Below, piece after piece: positions 9,052-15,615 of a stretch of 32,988 nucleotides of DNA; the stretch's first letter is position 1, and the number at the start of each line of letters is the position of its first letter. A model generated the notes under the pieces. It saw only the letters and a program-made list of their open reading frames with translations, searched no databases and had not been told where the DNA came from. Made by a program: the position numbers and the translations under genes. Origin of the DNA: Streptomyces triticirhizae (lineage in GTDB: Bacteria; Actinomycetota; Actinomycetes; Streptomycetales; Streptomycetaceae). The DNA is taken from the NCBI RefSeq assembly GCF_003696235.1, contig NZ_RFFJ01000047.1, positions 1 to 32,988 on the forward strand, read 5' to 3'.

Positions 9052-9114
9052 GGGTCCACGGTGACGGGCGGCGCCCGCCCCCGGCTTGGACAAATGTTCC
9101 CCGAACGGCCCGGC

Positions 9115-9120
9115 TAGCCT
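9115..9120 (+). promoter_or_regulatory. Candidate -10 box for a leaderless AraC transcript
   Basis: TAGCCT fits the TAnnnT pattern and lies exactly 6 bases before the GTG at 9127, the spacing expected when transcription starts at the start codon. No separate Shine-Dalgarno with normal spacing is seen. A -35 is not convincing: TTGGAC at 9086-9091 is 23 bases away. Confidence 0.35.
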
Positions 9121-9126
9121 GGAGAG

Positions 9127-9987
9127 GTGCGAACCTTTGTGCACGGCGCCGCCTCCTGGGGCGTCGCGTGCCCGTCCGAGCCCAGCCGGGTAGCCGGCGT
9201 CACCATGGCCGGGTTCCGGGTGCGTGACCTGGACGCGATCCGCCTGGTGCCGCACCCGGCCGTGATGCTGCTGGTGGAGTTCGGCGCCGGCTCGCCCGTC
9301 GTGGACCGGGCCGCCGGGCGGCGGTGGCGGGGAAGTCTCGTCGCCGGGCCGGGACTTGGCGCCGACGGCGGGGTCTGGGCGCGGGGCGAGGACGTCGCGT
9401 GCGTGCAGGTGCGCCTCTCCCCGACGATCGCCGGAGCGGTGCTGGGCGTCCCGCCCGCCGAACTCGACGGCGGGATCGTCACCCTCGACGAGCTGTGGGG
9501 CCGGGAGGCGTCCCGCCTCGGCGAACGGCTCGCGGAGGCCCCGTCCTGGCCGGACCGGTTCGCCCTGACGGACGCGCTGCTCGCCCGCAGGCGACGGGAC
9601 GGGGAGGCCGTGGACCCGGAGGTGGCCTGGGCCTGGCGGCGGATCGTGCGCAGCGGGGGCGCCGCCCGGGTCGAGGGGCTGGCCGCCGAGGTCGGGTGGA
9701 GCCGCAAACGCCTGTGGTCCAGGTTCCGTTCCCAACTCGGCCTGCCGCCCAAGCGCGCCGCGCGGTTGGTGCGCTTCGACCACGCCGCCCACCGCCTGCT
9801 CGCCGGGCACGACGTGGCCAGGATCGCGGCCGACGCCGGCTTCGCCGACCAGTCCCATCTGCACCGGGAGGTCGTGGCGTTCACCGGCGTCCGCCCGGGG
9901 GCGGTGGCCGACGAGCCGTTCCTGGCCGTCGACCCGCTGGCCTGGCCCGGCAGCACGCCGCCCGGACGCGCACCGGCAGCGGGTTAG
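9127..9987 (+). CDS. AraC-family transcriptional regulator
   Basis: 286 residues. The C-terminal third (about 170-265) carries two helix-turn-helix units: VEGLAAEVGWSRKRLWSRFR, then RIAADAGFADQSHLHREV followed by FTGVRPGAV. This is the AraC/XylS hallmark, with the usual second-helix GFADQSHL. The N-terminal 150 residues form a ligand/dimerisation domain without a recognisable motif. Divergent from the hydrolase at 8209-9051, which it may control together with itself. Its stop (TAG, 9985-9987) overlaps the stop of the convergent CobW-like gene. The GTG start looks leaderless. Effector unknown. Confidence 0.85.
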   Translation: MRTFVHGAASWGVACPSEPSRVAGVTMAGFRVRDLDAIRLVPHPAVMLLVEFGAGSPVVDRAAGRRWRGSLVAGPGLGADGGVWARGEDVACVQVRLSPTIAGAVLGVPPAELDGGIVTLDELWGREASRLGERLAEAPSWPDRFALTDALLARRRRDGEAVDPEVAWAWRRIVRSGGAARVEGLAAEVGWSRKRLWSRFRSQLGLPPKRAARLVRFDHAAHRLLAGHDVARIAADAGFADQSHLHREVVAFTGVRPGAVADEPFLAVDPLAWPGSTPPGRAPAAG

Positions 9988-11132
9988 GGCGCCGCGTCCA
10001 ACAGGGCGTCGAAGGCGGAGCCCCGGCACGCCCAGACCATCGGCCCCCTGGCGTGCTCGGCGTCCGTGAGCAGGCAGGACCCCAACAGCGCGCGCAGCGC
10101 CGGCACATCGAGGTCCGGCGAGGTGAAGACCAGATGCTGGCCCCGGTCGCCGTGGAGCGGGTCCCAGTCCACGGCGGCGGCGGCGCGGCGTTCGGCCGGG
10201 ACCTCGGGCCAGTCAGCCTCGGGCAGCGAGGCCAGCCACCGCCCGTGGCCCGCCACGCACAGCGCCCCGCCGGTGGCGTCCCAGGAGAGCAGGGTGTCGA
10301 ACCGGTCCGCCAGCCAGAACCGCCCCCGGCTGCGGAGCGCCGCGCGGGCCAGGTCGGGGAGCGCGGCATGGAGCCGGTCGGGGTGGAACGGGCGCCGGGC
10401 CGACCAGACATGGGTGGTCACGCCCTCGGCCGTGGCCTCCTGGGGGAGCAGCGCGGTGGCGGGGTCCACCCGGCTGGCGGCCGCGGCCGCGTCGAACCCG
10501 GCGGTGACCACGCGCGCGAACGCGGGGTCGGCCGGCCCGGTGACCCGGGCCAGCGGGTGGAGTTGGGCGAGCAGGGCCCGGTCGGCGGCGTCGGGCGGGG
10601 TCTCGCCCTCGACCAGGGCCAGCACGGGCGCGTACTCCAGCTGGCGCGCGAACGTGTCGCCCACCGTCCGGTTGTCGCCGAGCGCGGCGGACAGGCCGAC
10701 CTCGGCGAGGTCGTCGCCGGTGGCCAGGGCGGGCAGCACCAGCGCCGGGTCGACGGCGGTGACGACGCCGACCAACGACAGCCGCCGTTCGTCCTGGGCG
10801 GCGAGCAGCCGCGCGATGGACGCCGGCTCCACCGAGTCCCACAGCTCGACGACGGCCAGCCGGGTCAACTCCGGGGCGTCGGCGAGCCGTTCCAGCTCGG
10901 GCAGCAGGTCCTCGCGGAGCGCGCAGCAGGCGCAGTCGTTGACCAGCGGGGCCCGTCCGACGGACACGGTCCCGTCCCGGTCGCGCAGCTCGCGCCCGAC
11001 GGTGCCGTCGGGCGCGGCGTCGAGGTCGTGGTGGAGCGCCACGGCGCCGGGCACGGCGCGCAGCAGTGCGTCGACCGTCGCGCGCCGGGCGTCGGCGTGC
11101 AGCCCCGCGACGATCACCACGGGCAGCGTCAC
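9984..11132 (-). CDS. COG0523/CobW-like zinc-associated protein with degenerate GTPase motifs
   Basis: 382 residues with the overall layout of the COG0523 (CobW/YciC/ZNG1) family: an N-terminal GTPase-fold region with the metal motif CACC at residues 67-70 (within LVNDCACCALREDL), and a CobW C-terminal domain ending in a His/Asp-rich segment (DWDPLHGDRGQHLVF). The Walker A position reads GLHADARRAT with no GxxGxGKT lysine, and the NKxD position reads LVEGE. GTP hydrolysis by the usual mechanism is therefore doubtful. COG0523 proteins are commonly Zur-regulated and deliver zinc to client enzymes. The gene follows a Zur-like box and is translationally coupled (GTGA) to a 23-codon ORF. A scaffold or non-GTP chaperone role is inference. 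Confidence 0.8.
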   Translation of the reverse strand: MTLPVVIVAGLHADARRATVDALLRAVPGAVALHHDLDAAPDGTVGRELRDRDGTVSVGRAPLVNDCACCALREDLLPELERLADAPELTRLAVVELWDSVEPASIARLLAAQDERRLSLVGVVTAVDPALVLPALATGDDLAEVGLSAALGDNRTVGDTFARQLEYAPVLALVEGETPPDAADRALLAQLHPLARVTGPADPAFARVVTAGFDAAAAASRVDPATALLPQEATAEGVTTHVWSARRPFHPDRLHAALPDLARAALRSRGRFWLADRFDTLLSWDATGGALCVAGHGRWLASLPEADWPEVPAERRAAAAVDWDPLHGDRGQHLVFTSPDLDVPALRALLGSCLLTDAEHARGPMVWACRGSAFDALLDAAP

Positions 11133-11200
11133 CGTGCCTCACCTCGTTCCGGGCGGGCGAAGTCGGCCGGGCCGTGGGCGGGTTGGACGTTGGGCCGCAT
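11129..11200 (-). CDS. 23-residue ORF coupled to the CobW-like gene
   Basis: ATG at 11200 is preceded 8-9 bases upstream by a clear ribosome site (AAAGAGGT). The frame reads MRPNVQPAHG...ERGEAR and stops in a GTGA overlap with the next gene's start. Spacing, ribosome site and overlap make translation likely. The product is short, basic at the end and unlike ribosomal proteins L31, L32, L33 or L36, which occupy this position in some other Zur-regulated actinobacterial operons. It may be a leader peptide that opens the CobW start, or the remnant of a lost gene. Confidence 0.5.
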   Translation of the reverse strand: MRPNVQPAHGPADFARPERGEAR

Positions 11201-11242
11201 GGGACGTGACCTCTTTCGGGACGGTGGGACCGAGCGGAGACC

Positions 11243-11248
11243 ACCGTA
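11243..11248 (-). promoter_or_regulatory. Candidate -10 box of the small ORF/CobW-like operon
   Basis: TACGGT on the minus strand, the same hexamer as in the importer operon promoter. It lies just downstream of the Zur-like box and about 43 bases before the 23-codon ORF. No good -35 is seen: the Zur box occupies the spacer. Confidence 0.4.
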
Positions 11249-11253
11249 CCAAA

Positions 11254-11270
11254 ATGGGAACCGTTTTCAT
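11254..11270. promoter_or_regulatory. Zur-like operator of the CobW-like operon
   Basis: ATGGGAACCGTTTTCAT, an imperfect palindrome matching 10 of 15 positions of TGAAAATGATTTTCA. It shares the GGGAACC core with boxes at 1734, 25525 and 27248. It sits between the -35 region and the -10 TACGGT of the leftward promoter, a repressing position. Confidence 0.6.
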
Positions 11271-11277
11271 CTAGCGG

Positions 11278-11342
11278 GTTGTCCGCTCCGGTTGTCCGCT
11301 CCGGTCGTTCGCTTCGGTTGTCCGCTCCGGTCGTCCGCTCCG
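11278..11342. repeat. Five tandem 13-bp repeats
   Basis: Unit GTTGTCCGCTCCG repeats five times without gaps: 11278, 11291, 11304 (three changes), 11317 and 11330 (one change). The array lies between the ArsR stop (11372) and the Zur-like box, immediately upstream of the leftward CobW promoter. It is not obviously coding, palindromic or CRISPR-like. Confidence 0.85.
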
Positions 11343-11371
11343 CGTCCGCGAGATCCGTCCGCGCCGTTCCG

Positions 11372-11734
11372 TCAGCGGGGGCCCGACTCGGTCAGGTCGT
11401 GGTCGGCGTGCCCGAGCGCCTCGGCGACCAGCCGCGCGATATGGCGGTTGCGCAGGGCGTAGACGACGCGGCGTCCCTCCTTGCGGGTGCTGACCAGGCC
11501 GCCGAGGCGGAGCTTGGCGAGGTGCTGGCTGACGGCGGGGCGGGCGGCGCCGGAGGCGGCCGTCAGCGCGGTGACGTCGGCCTCGCCTGAGCTGAGGGTG
11601 TGGAGCAGGACGAGACGGGTGCGGTCGGCGAGCAGGGTGAGCACCTCGGCGGCGCGGGCGTACTGTTCGGGGCCAGGCTCCCGGGGGTGGGCGCCGGTCG
11701 CCGCACTCGGGTGCGTCGGTGCGTTCATGCGCAC
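11372..11734 (-). CDS. ArsR/SmtB-family metal-sensing repressor, zinc-type alpha-5 site
   Basis: 120 residues with the winged-helix core VLTLLADRTRLVLLHTLSSG...ARPAVSQHLAKLRLGGLV and the wing TRKEGRRVVYAL. After the wing comes NRHIARLVAEALGHADH, which fits the alpha-5 metal site D-x-H-x10-H-x2-H/E of CzrA and SmtB except that Asp is Asn (Asn96, His98, His109, His112). No alpha-3 cysteine site is present. This predicts a Zn(II)/Co(II)-responsive repressor released by excess metal. It lies 57 bases downstream of a CDF exporter in the same direction, the usual partner. Start: GTG 11734 or ATG 11728; neither has a convincing Shine-Dalgarno, so coupled or leaderless translation is possible. Confidence 0.85.
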   Translation of the reverse strand: MRMNAPTHPSAATGAHPREPGPEQYARAAEVLTLLADRTRLVLLHTLSSGEADVTALTAASGAARPAVSQHLAKLRLGGLVSTRKEGRRVVYALRNRHIARLVAEALGHADHDLTESGPR

Positions 11735-11744
11735 AGGGTGCGGG

Positions 11745-11776
11745 GGGCGGCCGGGACCTGTCCAGTCGGGCCGCCC
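11745..11776. terminator. Hairpin between CDF and ArsR genes
   Basis: GGGCGGCC (11745-11752) pairs perfectly with GGCCGCCC (11769-11776) across a 16-base loop, in the 57-base gap between the CDF stop and the ArsR start. It could attenuate read-through, protect the CDF message, or be incidental. Confidence 0.4.
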
Positions 11777-11791
11777 GAGCCGTTCGCCGTC

Positions 11792-12928
11792 TCACGGGCC
11801 GCGTCGCGCCCCGGGGTCGGCGTGGTGCGCGGTGAGTTGGTGCGCGTCGGCGGGGGTGGCGCCGTCGCGCGTCGGGTGGACGTGGACGGCCACGCTCTCC
11901 AGGTGCGGGATCGCGTGGAGGAGTCGGTGGTGGGTCCGTTGGGCGAGGTCGTGGCCCTCGGCGACGGTGAGGTCGGCGTGCACGCCGATGGTGACGTGCG
12001 CCTCCAGACGGTGGCCGCTCCACCGCGCCCTGACGTTCGCCGCGTACTCGACCCCGGGCACGGCCGCGGCCGCGCGGTGGATGCCCTCGACGAGTCCCGG
12101 CTCGACGCCGTCCATGAGGCGGCGGACGACGGTGCGGGCGGAGGAGACGAGGACGGCCAGGACGGCCACGGCGATCAACAGGCCGATGACGGCGTCGGCC
12201 TGGTCGAAGCCGAGCCAGACGCCGACGGCGCCCAGGACGACCGCGAGGGAGGTCAGGCCGTCGGCGCGGGCGTGGTGGCCCTCGGCGACCAGCGCGGCGG
12301 AGCCGATGCGCCGCCCGACGCGGATGCGGTGGATCGCGACCAGCTCGTTGCCGGCCGCGCCGACGACGCCGGCGGCGAGGACCCAACCGAGATGGGTGAG
12401 GGGGCGCGGGTTGAGGAGGGCGTCGATCGACTCCCGGATGATCAGGGCGGCCGAGAGCGCGATGACCGCCGCGATGAGCAGGCCCGCGAGGTCCTCGGCG
12501 CGGCGGTAGCCGAAGGGGTGCGTCGCGGTGGGGGCGCGCCGGCCCAGGCGGAAGGCGATGACGAGGGGGATCGTCGTCACCAGGTGCCCGAGGTTGTGGA
12601 GGGTGTCGGCCAGCAGCGCCATGGAGCCGCTGAGCGCGACGATGACGACCTGGAGGAGGGCGGTGATCCCCATGCCGGCCAGCCCGATCCAGGCCGCGCG
12701 GATGCCCTCCCGGCTGGCCTCCTCGGCCGTCCGGATCGCCTCCGACGCGTCGTGCGCGTGCGGCCGCACCAGGTGGACGAGCCGGTGCCGGAGGGACCGG
12801 CCGTGGCGGGGCCCGAGGTGGTCCCCGTGGTCCCCGTGGTCCTTGTGGTCGTGGTCCCGATGGTGAGGGTGGTTCCGGGGCGCGGGGCGCGCGTTCTTGT
12901 CGCCGGGCGCGGAGTGGTCCATCGGCAC
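11792..12928 (-). CDS. Cation diffusion facilitator (CDF) zinc exporter, His-rich N-terminus
   Basis: 378 residues. The cytoplasmic N-terminus is packed with His/Asp (HPHHRDHDHKDHGDHGDH), followed by six membrane helices and a C-terminal ferredoxin-like CDF domain (about 290-360). Helix 2 carries ADTLHNLGH where zinc CDFs usually have H-x-x-x-D, so the second ligand is His here. Helix 5 keeps H-x-x-x-D (HARAD). These proteins expel Zn(II) in exchange for protons. The GTG at 12928 is chosen because GGAGG lies 8 bases before it; ATG 12922 is the alternative. A strong promoter lies at 12988-13016, and the ArsR gene follows. Likely expressed under zinc excess, the opposite regime to the Zur-boxed genes. 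Confidence 0.88.
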   Translation of the reverse strand: MPMDHSAPGDKNARPAPRNHPHHRDHDHKDHGDHGDHLGPRHGRSLRHRLVHLVRPHAHDASEAIRTAEEASREGIRAAWIGLAGMGITALLQVVIVALSGSMALLADTLHNLGHLVTTIPLVIAFRLGRRAPTATHPFGYRRAEDLAGLLIAAVIALSAALIIRESIDALLNPRPLTHLGWVLAAGVVGAAGNELVAIHRIRVGRRIGSAALVAEGHHARADGLTSLAVVLGAVGVWLGFDQADAVIGLLIAVAVLAVLVSSARTVVRRLMDGVEPGLVEGIHRAAAAVPGVEYAANVRARWSGHRLEAHVTIGVHADLTVAEGHDLAQRTHHRLLHAIPHLESVAVHVHPTRDGATPADAHQLTAHHADPGARRGP

Positions 12929-12987
12929 GTTCCTGGCCTCCTCGGTTGTCGGGGCGCGGACGCGGGTCCGCCGCGGCACGCGAGGGG

Positions 12988-13016
12988 ATTATGTGCTTAA
13001 GAGCGCACGCTTGCAA
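12988..13016 (-). promoter_or_regulatory. Promoter of the CDF-ArsR operon
   Basis: On the minus strand TTGCAA (13011-13016) and CATAAT (12988-12993) are separated by 17 bases, the best housekeeping-type promoter seen in the window. Predicted start near 12981 gives a leader of about 50 bases before the GTG at 12928. Confidence 0.65.
12997..13016. promoter_or_regulatory. Candidate ArsR operator
   Basis: TTAAGAGCG and CGCTTGCAA form an imperfect inverted repeat around a 2-base centre (outer TT/AA and inner AGCG/CGCT pair). It overlaps the -35 box and spacer of the CDF promoter, where an ArsR dimer would block polymerase. ArsR sites are typically imperfect 12-2-12 repeats. Confidence 0.45.
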
Positions 13017-13129
13017 CTGTCACCTGCGGGACGGTGGCAGGAGCGTGCCGGGCGCCCCACCGCAGGGGACGCACCGCGCGTCCGGTCGCCGAAGGCCCGA
13101 TGTCGGTGGCGGCTGGCAGGATCGGCGCC

Positions 13130-13846
13130 ATGACCGCGCTCACCTCGTCCATCGCCGCCTACTGGGACGCGGCCGCCGCCGACTTCGACGGCGAGCCGGA
13201 CCACGGCCTCCTGGCGCCCCGCACCCGCGAGGCCTGGGCCCGCCGGCTCGCCGACTGGATACCGCCGTCCGCCGCGCCGTCCGCGCCGCTGTCCGCCGCG
13301 CCGTCCGCGCCGCTGTCCGCCGCGCCGCCGTCCGAGGTGCTGGACGTCGGCTGCGGCACCGGATCGCTGAGCCTGCTGCTGGCCGAGGCGGGCCACCGCG
13401 TCACCGGCGTCGATCTCGCGCCGCGCATGGTGGCGGCGGCCCGGGCGAAGTTCGCGGCGGCCGGCCGCGAGGGCCGCTTCCTCGTCGGCGACGCCGCCCA
13501 ACCGCCCGTCGGGGAGGGGCGGTTCGACGCCGTGATCGTCCGCCACCTGGTCTGGACGCTGCCCGATCCGGCCGCCGCGTTGCGGGAGTGGGTCGGCCGG
13601 CTGCGCCCGGGCGGCAGGCTCGTTCTCGTCGAGGGGCGCTGGCGCCAGGCCGGGCAGAGCGGGGCGCCGTATGTGCCCGGCGCCGAGGCCCTGCCCTGGC
13701 AGCATGGCGTCGCCGCCGACGAACTCGCCCCGGCCGTCCGCCCGTTGGTTGGCGCGCTGCGGGTGGAGGACCTCGCCGGGGACGAGGCCCTCTGGGGCGG
13801 GCCGGTCAACGATGAGCGCTACGCCCTGGTCGCCGAACTGACCTGA
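13130..13846 (+). CDS. Class I SAM-dependent methyltransferase
   Basis: 238 residues. Motif I VLDVGCGTGSLSLLLAEAG, the acidic strand end GVDLAPRMV, motif II FDAVIVRHLVWTLPDP and motif III LRPGGRLVLVEG place it in the UbiE/Methyltransf_11 type. Before motif I lies a low-complexity Pro-Ser-Ala linker made by a 24-bp tandem repeat (13267-13328), probably a flexible spacer of variable length. ATG 13130 is chosen over ATG 13100 because CAGGAT, a reasonable -10 box, ends 7 bases before it, fitting a leaderless transcript. Methyl acceptor unknown. It faces the convergent MFS gene and seems independent of the zinc genes. Confidence 0.85.
   Translation: MTALTSSIAAYWDAAAADFDGEPDHGLLAPRTREAWARRLADWIPPSAAPSAPLSAAPSAPLSAAPPSEVLDVGCGTGSLSLLLAEAGHRVTGVDLAPRMVAAARAKFAAAGREGRFLVGDAAQPPVGEGRFDAVIVRHLVWTLPDPAAALREWVGRLRPGGRLVLVEGRWRQAGQSGAPYVPGAEALPWQHGVAADELAPAVRPLVGALRVEDLAGDEALWGGPVNDERYALVAELT
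13267..13328. repeat. 24-bp in-frame tandem repeat in methyltransferase gene
   Basis: Two identical 24-bp copies (13267-13290, 13291-13314) and about half of a third, each encoding eight residues of a Pro/Ser/Ala linker. Being a multiple of three, copy-number change would keep the frame. Confidence 0.85.
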
Positions 13847-13867
13847 ACGGGCCGGCGGCGCGCCGGG

Positions 13868-13893
13868 GAGGTGTCCTTCGGACGCGACACCTC
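13868..13893. terminator. Bidirectional terminator-like hairpin
   Basis: GAGGTGTC (13868-13875) pairs perfectly with GACACCTC (13886-13893) over a 10-base loop, between the convergent methyltransferase and MFS genes. The right arm overlaps the MFS stop codon. No U-tract, as is common in Streptomyces. Confidence 0.6.
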
Positions 13894-15418
13894 AGGCGAC
13901 GGCCGCTCCCTCGGGCTTCGCGCCGGGGTCGGCGGCCGCGTCCTCCGCTTTCGCGCCGGGCTTGCCGCGCAGCGGGACCTCCTCGATGAACACCGCCGCG
14001 AGGAGCGCGGCCAGGGCGATCAACGCCCCGGTGAGGAAGATGAGATGGGTCGCGTGCGCCACGTCGGCGACATATGCGGCGTGGGCGGTGGAGGAGAGGG
14101 CGGCCGCCCCACCGGAGCCGGAGCCGCCGCCCTCGCCGGGCGCGAGGGCGGCGCCGCCGGCCACGGAGCCGGCGAAGAGGGAGGCGAAGACGGCGATGCC
14201 GAGGGAGCCGCCGAGGTTGCGGAAGAGGTGGGTGGCGGCCGAGGCGGAGCCCATGTCGCGGAGCCGCACGGCGTTCTGGGCGATGGTGTTGGACATCTGG
14301 AGGGTGAGCCCGGTGCCCGCGCCGACGACGGCCATGTACGCGGAGGTCGCGAGGCGTGAGGTGTCGGTGCCCATGGTGGACAGCAGGCCCATGCCGACGA
14401 CGAGGAGCAGCGCGCCGGTGACGGGGAAGACCTTGTAGCGGCCGGTGGCCGTCATGACCCGGCCCGCGATGTTCGACGTGACCAGCGTGGCGATCATCAT
14501 CGGCAGCAGGAGCAGGCCCGAGTGGGACGCGGAGGCGGACTGGACGACCTGCTGGTATAGGGGCAGATAGAGGGTGGCGCCGAACAGCGTCACGCCGGTG
14601 ACCGTCAACAGGACGGCGGCGAGCGGGAAGTTGCGGTGCCCCCGGTAGACGCGCGGGGGCATCAGCGGCTCGGCGACGCGCCGTTCGGTGGCGACGAACG
14701 CGGCGAGCAGGCCCAACGCGACCGCGCCCAGGCCGACGATCTGCCACGAGCCCCAGGCGTAGGTGCTGCCCGCCCAGGTCGCGGCCATGACGAACGTGGA
14801 GATCGCCCCGGTGAGGAACGCGATGCCCCACCCGTCGATGGTGGCCCCGCCCCGCCGGCTCGGCGCGGGCACGCGCAGCGTGATCCAGCACCAGGCGACG
14901 CAGACCAGGCCGACGGGCACGTTGATGTAGAAGGCCCACCGCCAGCCGAGGTGGCCGGTGACGAAGCCGCCGACCAGCGGCCCGCCGAGCTGGCCGACCG
15001 CCATGACGGCGGCGACCATGCCCTGGTAGCGGCCCCGCTCGCGCGGCGGCAGCAGCACGCCGATGAGGGCGAACGCGCCGGCGCCCATGCCGCCGGCGCC
15101 CAGGCCCTGGAGGACGCGGAACGCGATGAGCCAGCCCATCGACGGCGCCGCACCGCACAGCACAGAGGCCGCCAGGAACAGCCCGATCGAGGCCAGGAAC
15201 ATCGCCTTGCGGTCGAAGAGGTCACCGAGCTTCCCCCACACCGGAGTTGAGCAGGCGGTGGCCAGGGTGTAGCCGGTGACGACCCACGCCATGTGGTCGA
15301 GGCCGCCCAGGTCGGCGACGACGGTGGGCATCGCGGTGCCGACGATCATTCCGTCCAGCAGGGAGAGCAGCAGGGCGAGCAGCACGCCGAGCAGGACCCA
15401 GCGAACGTTCCTCGGCAC
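13892..15418 (-). CDS. MFS drug exporter, DHA2/EmrB-QacA type (start probably displaced)
   Basis: 508 residues from GTG 15418, about 14 hydrophobic segments. It has the DHA2 signatures GKLGDLFDRKAMF (motif A, loop 2-3), an LDGMIVGTAMPTVV first helix and GGPLVGGFVTGHLGWRW in helix 5 (motif C). It should use the proton gradient to expel hydrophobic drugs. The divergent TetR gene and the triple palindrome between them indicate classic ligand-induced efflux. An ATG at 15497 has a far better ribosome site (AAAGGGGTGAT) but is out of frame by one base. Removing one base from the six-G run at 15485-15490 fuses it to this gene with a Pro/Lys-rich cytoplasmic tail. The GTG at 15418 has only a weak GAGG. 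The annotated start is therefore provisional. Confidence 0.85.
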   Translation of the reverse strand: MPRNVRWVLLGVLLALLLSLLDGMIVGTAMPTVVADLGGLDHMAWVVTGYTLATACSTPVWGKLGDLFDRKAMFLASIGLFLAASVLCGAAPSMGWLIAFRVLQGLGAGGMGAGAFALIGVLLPPRERGRYQGMVAAVMAVGQLGGPLVGGFVTGHLGWRWAFYINVPVGLVCVAWCWITLRVPAPSRRGGATIDGWGIAFLTGAISTFVMAATWAGSTYAWGSWQIVGLGAVALGLLAAFVATERRVAEPLMPPRVYRGHRNFPLAAVLLTVTGVTLFGATLYLPLYQQVVQSASASHSGLLLLPMMIATLVTSNIAGRVMTATGRYKVFPVTGALLLVVGMGLLSTMGTDTSRLATSAYMAVVGAGTGLTLQMSNTIAQNAVRLRDMGSASAATHLFRNLGGSLGIAVFASLFAGSVAGGAALAPGEGGGSGSGGAAALSSTAHAAYVADVAHATHLIFLTGALIALAALLAAVFIEEVPLRGKPGAKAEDAAADPGAKPEGAAVA

Positions 15419-15484
15419 CTCGACGTCCTCGGCCGGGGTGGGCTTCGTGGACCTTGTGGGCTTCGGCTTCGGGAGGGGTTGGGT

Positions 15485-15490
15485 GGGGGG
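15485..15490 (-). other. Six-base homopolymer at probable MFS frameshift
   Basis: Run of six G (C on the coding strand), six bases inside the reading started by ATG 15497. With five, translation would read MASPTQPLPKPKPTRS... and continue in frame into the MFS protein at 15418. Either a sequencing/assembly indel or a real slippage site. Confidence 0.5.
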
Positions 15491-15541
15491 ACGCCATGGC
15501 GGATCACCCCTTTCCGTGCGGTGGTGGGAGTTGCCTCGACC

Positions 15542-15547
15542 ACGCTA
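15542..15547 (-). promoter_or_regulatory. Candidate -10 box of the MFS gene
   Basis: TAGCGT on the minus strand, adjacent to the first operator copy. Predicted start near 15535 leaves 38 bases before the ATG at 15497. The -35 region would lie inside operator copies 1 and 2, and no good hexamer is seen. Confidence 0.35.
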
Positions 15548-15602
15548 ACGAACGCGTTCGTCGCGAACGAGTTCGTCACGCGGTGACGACGAACACGTTC
15601 GT
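15548..15602. promoter_or_regulatory. Three TetR-type operators in the TetR/MFS divergent region
   Basis: The palindrome ACGAACnnGTTCGT occurs three times: 15548-15561 (perfect ACGAACGCGTTCGT), 15563-15576 (first base changed to G) and 15589-15602 (arms intact). Copy starts are 15 and 26 bases apart. Copy 1 abuts the leftward -10 and copy 3 abuts the rightward -10, so the divergent regulator could shut both promoters. Confidence 0.75.
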
Positions 15603-15608
15603 TACGAT
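15603..15608 (+). promoter_or_regulatory. Candidate -10 box of leaderless TetR transcript
   Basis: TACGAT fits TAnnnT and is 7 bases before the ATG at 15616, so the transcript probably begins at the start codon. It directly follows operator copy 3, giving autorepression. Confidence 0.5.
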
Positions 15609-15615
15609 CGGGGGC

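Noticed and set aside
9052..10029. N-terminal extension of the hydrolase
   Set aside because: It would run antisense through the whole AraC gene and has no domain. The ATG at 9051 fits the fold start.
11278..11342. CRISPR array
   Set aside because: Units are contiguous 13-mers with no spacers, and no cas gene is present.
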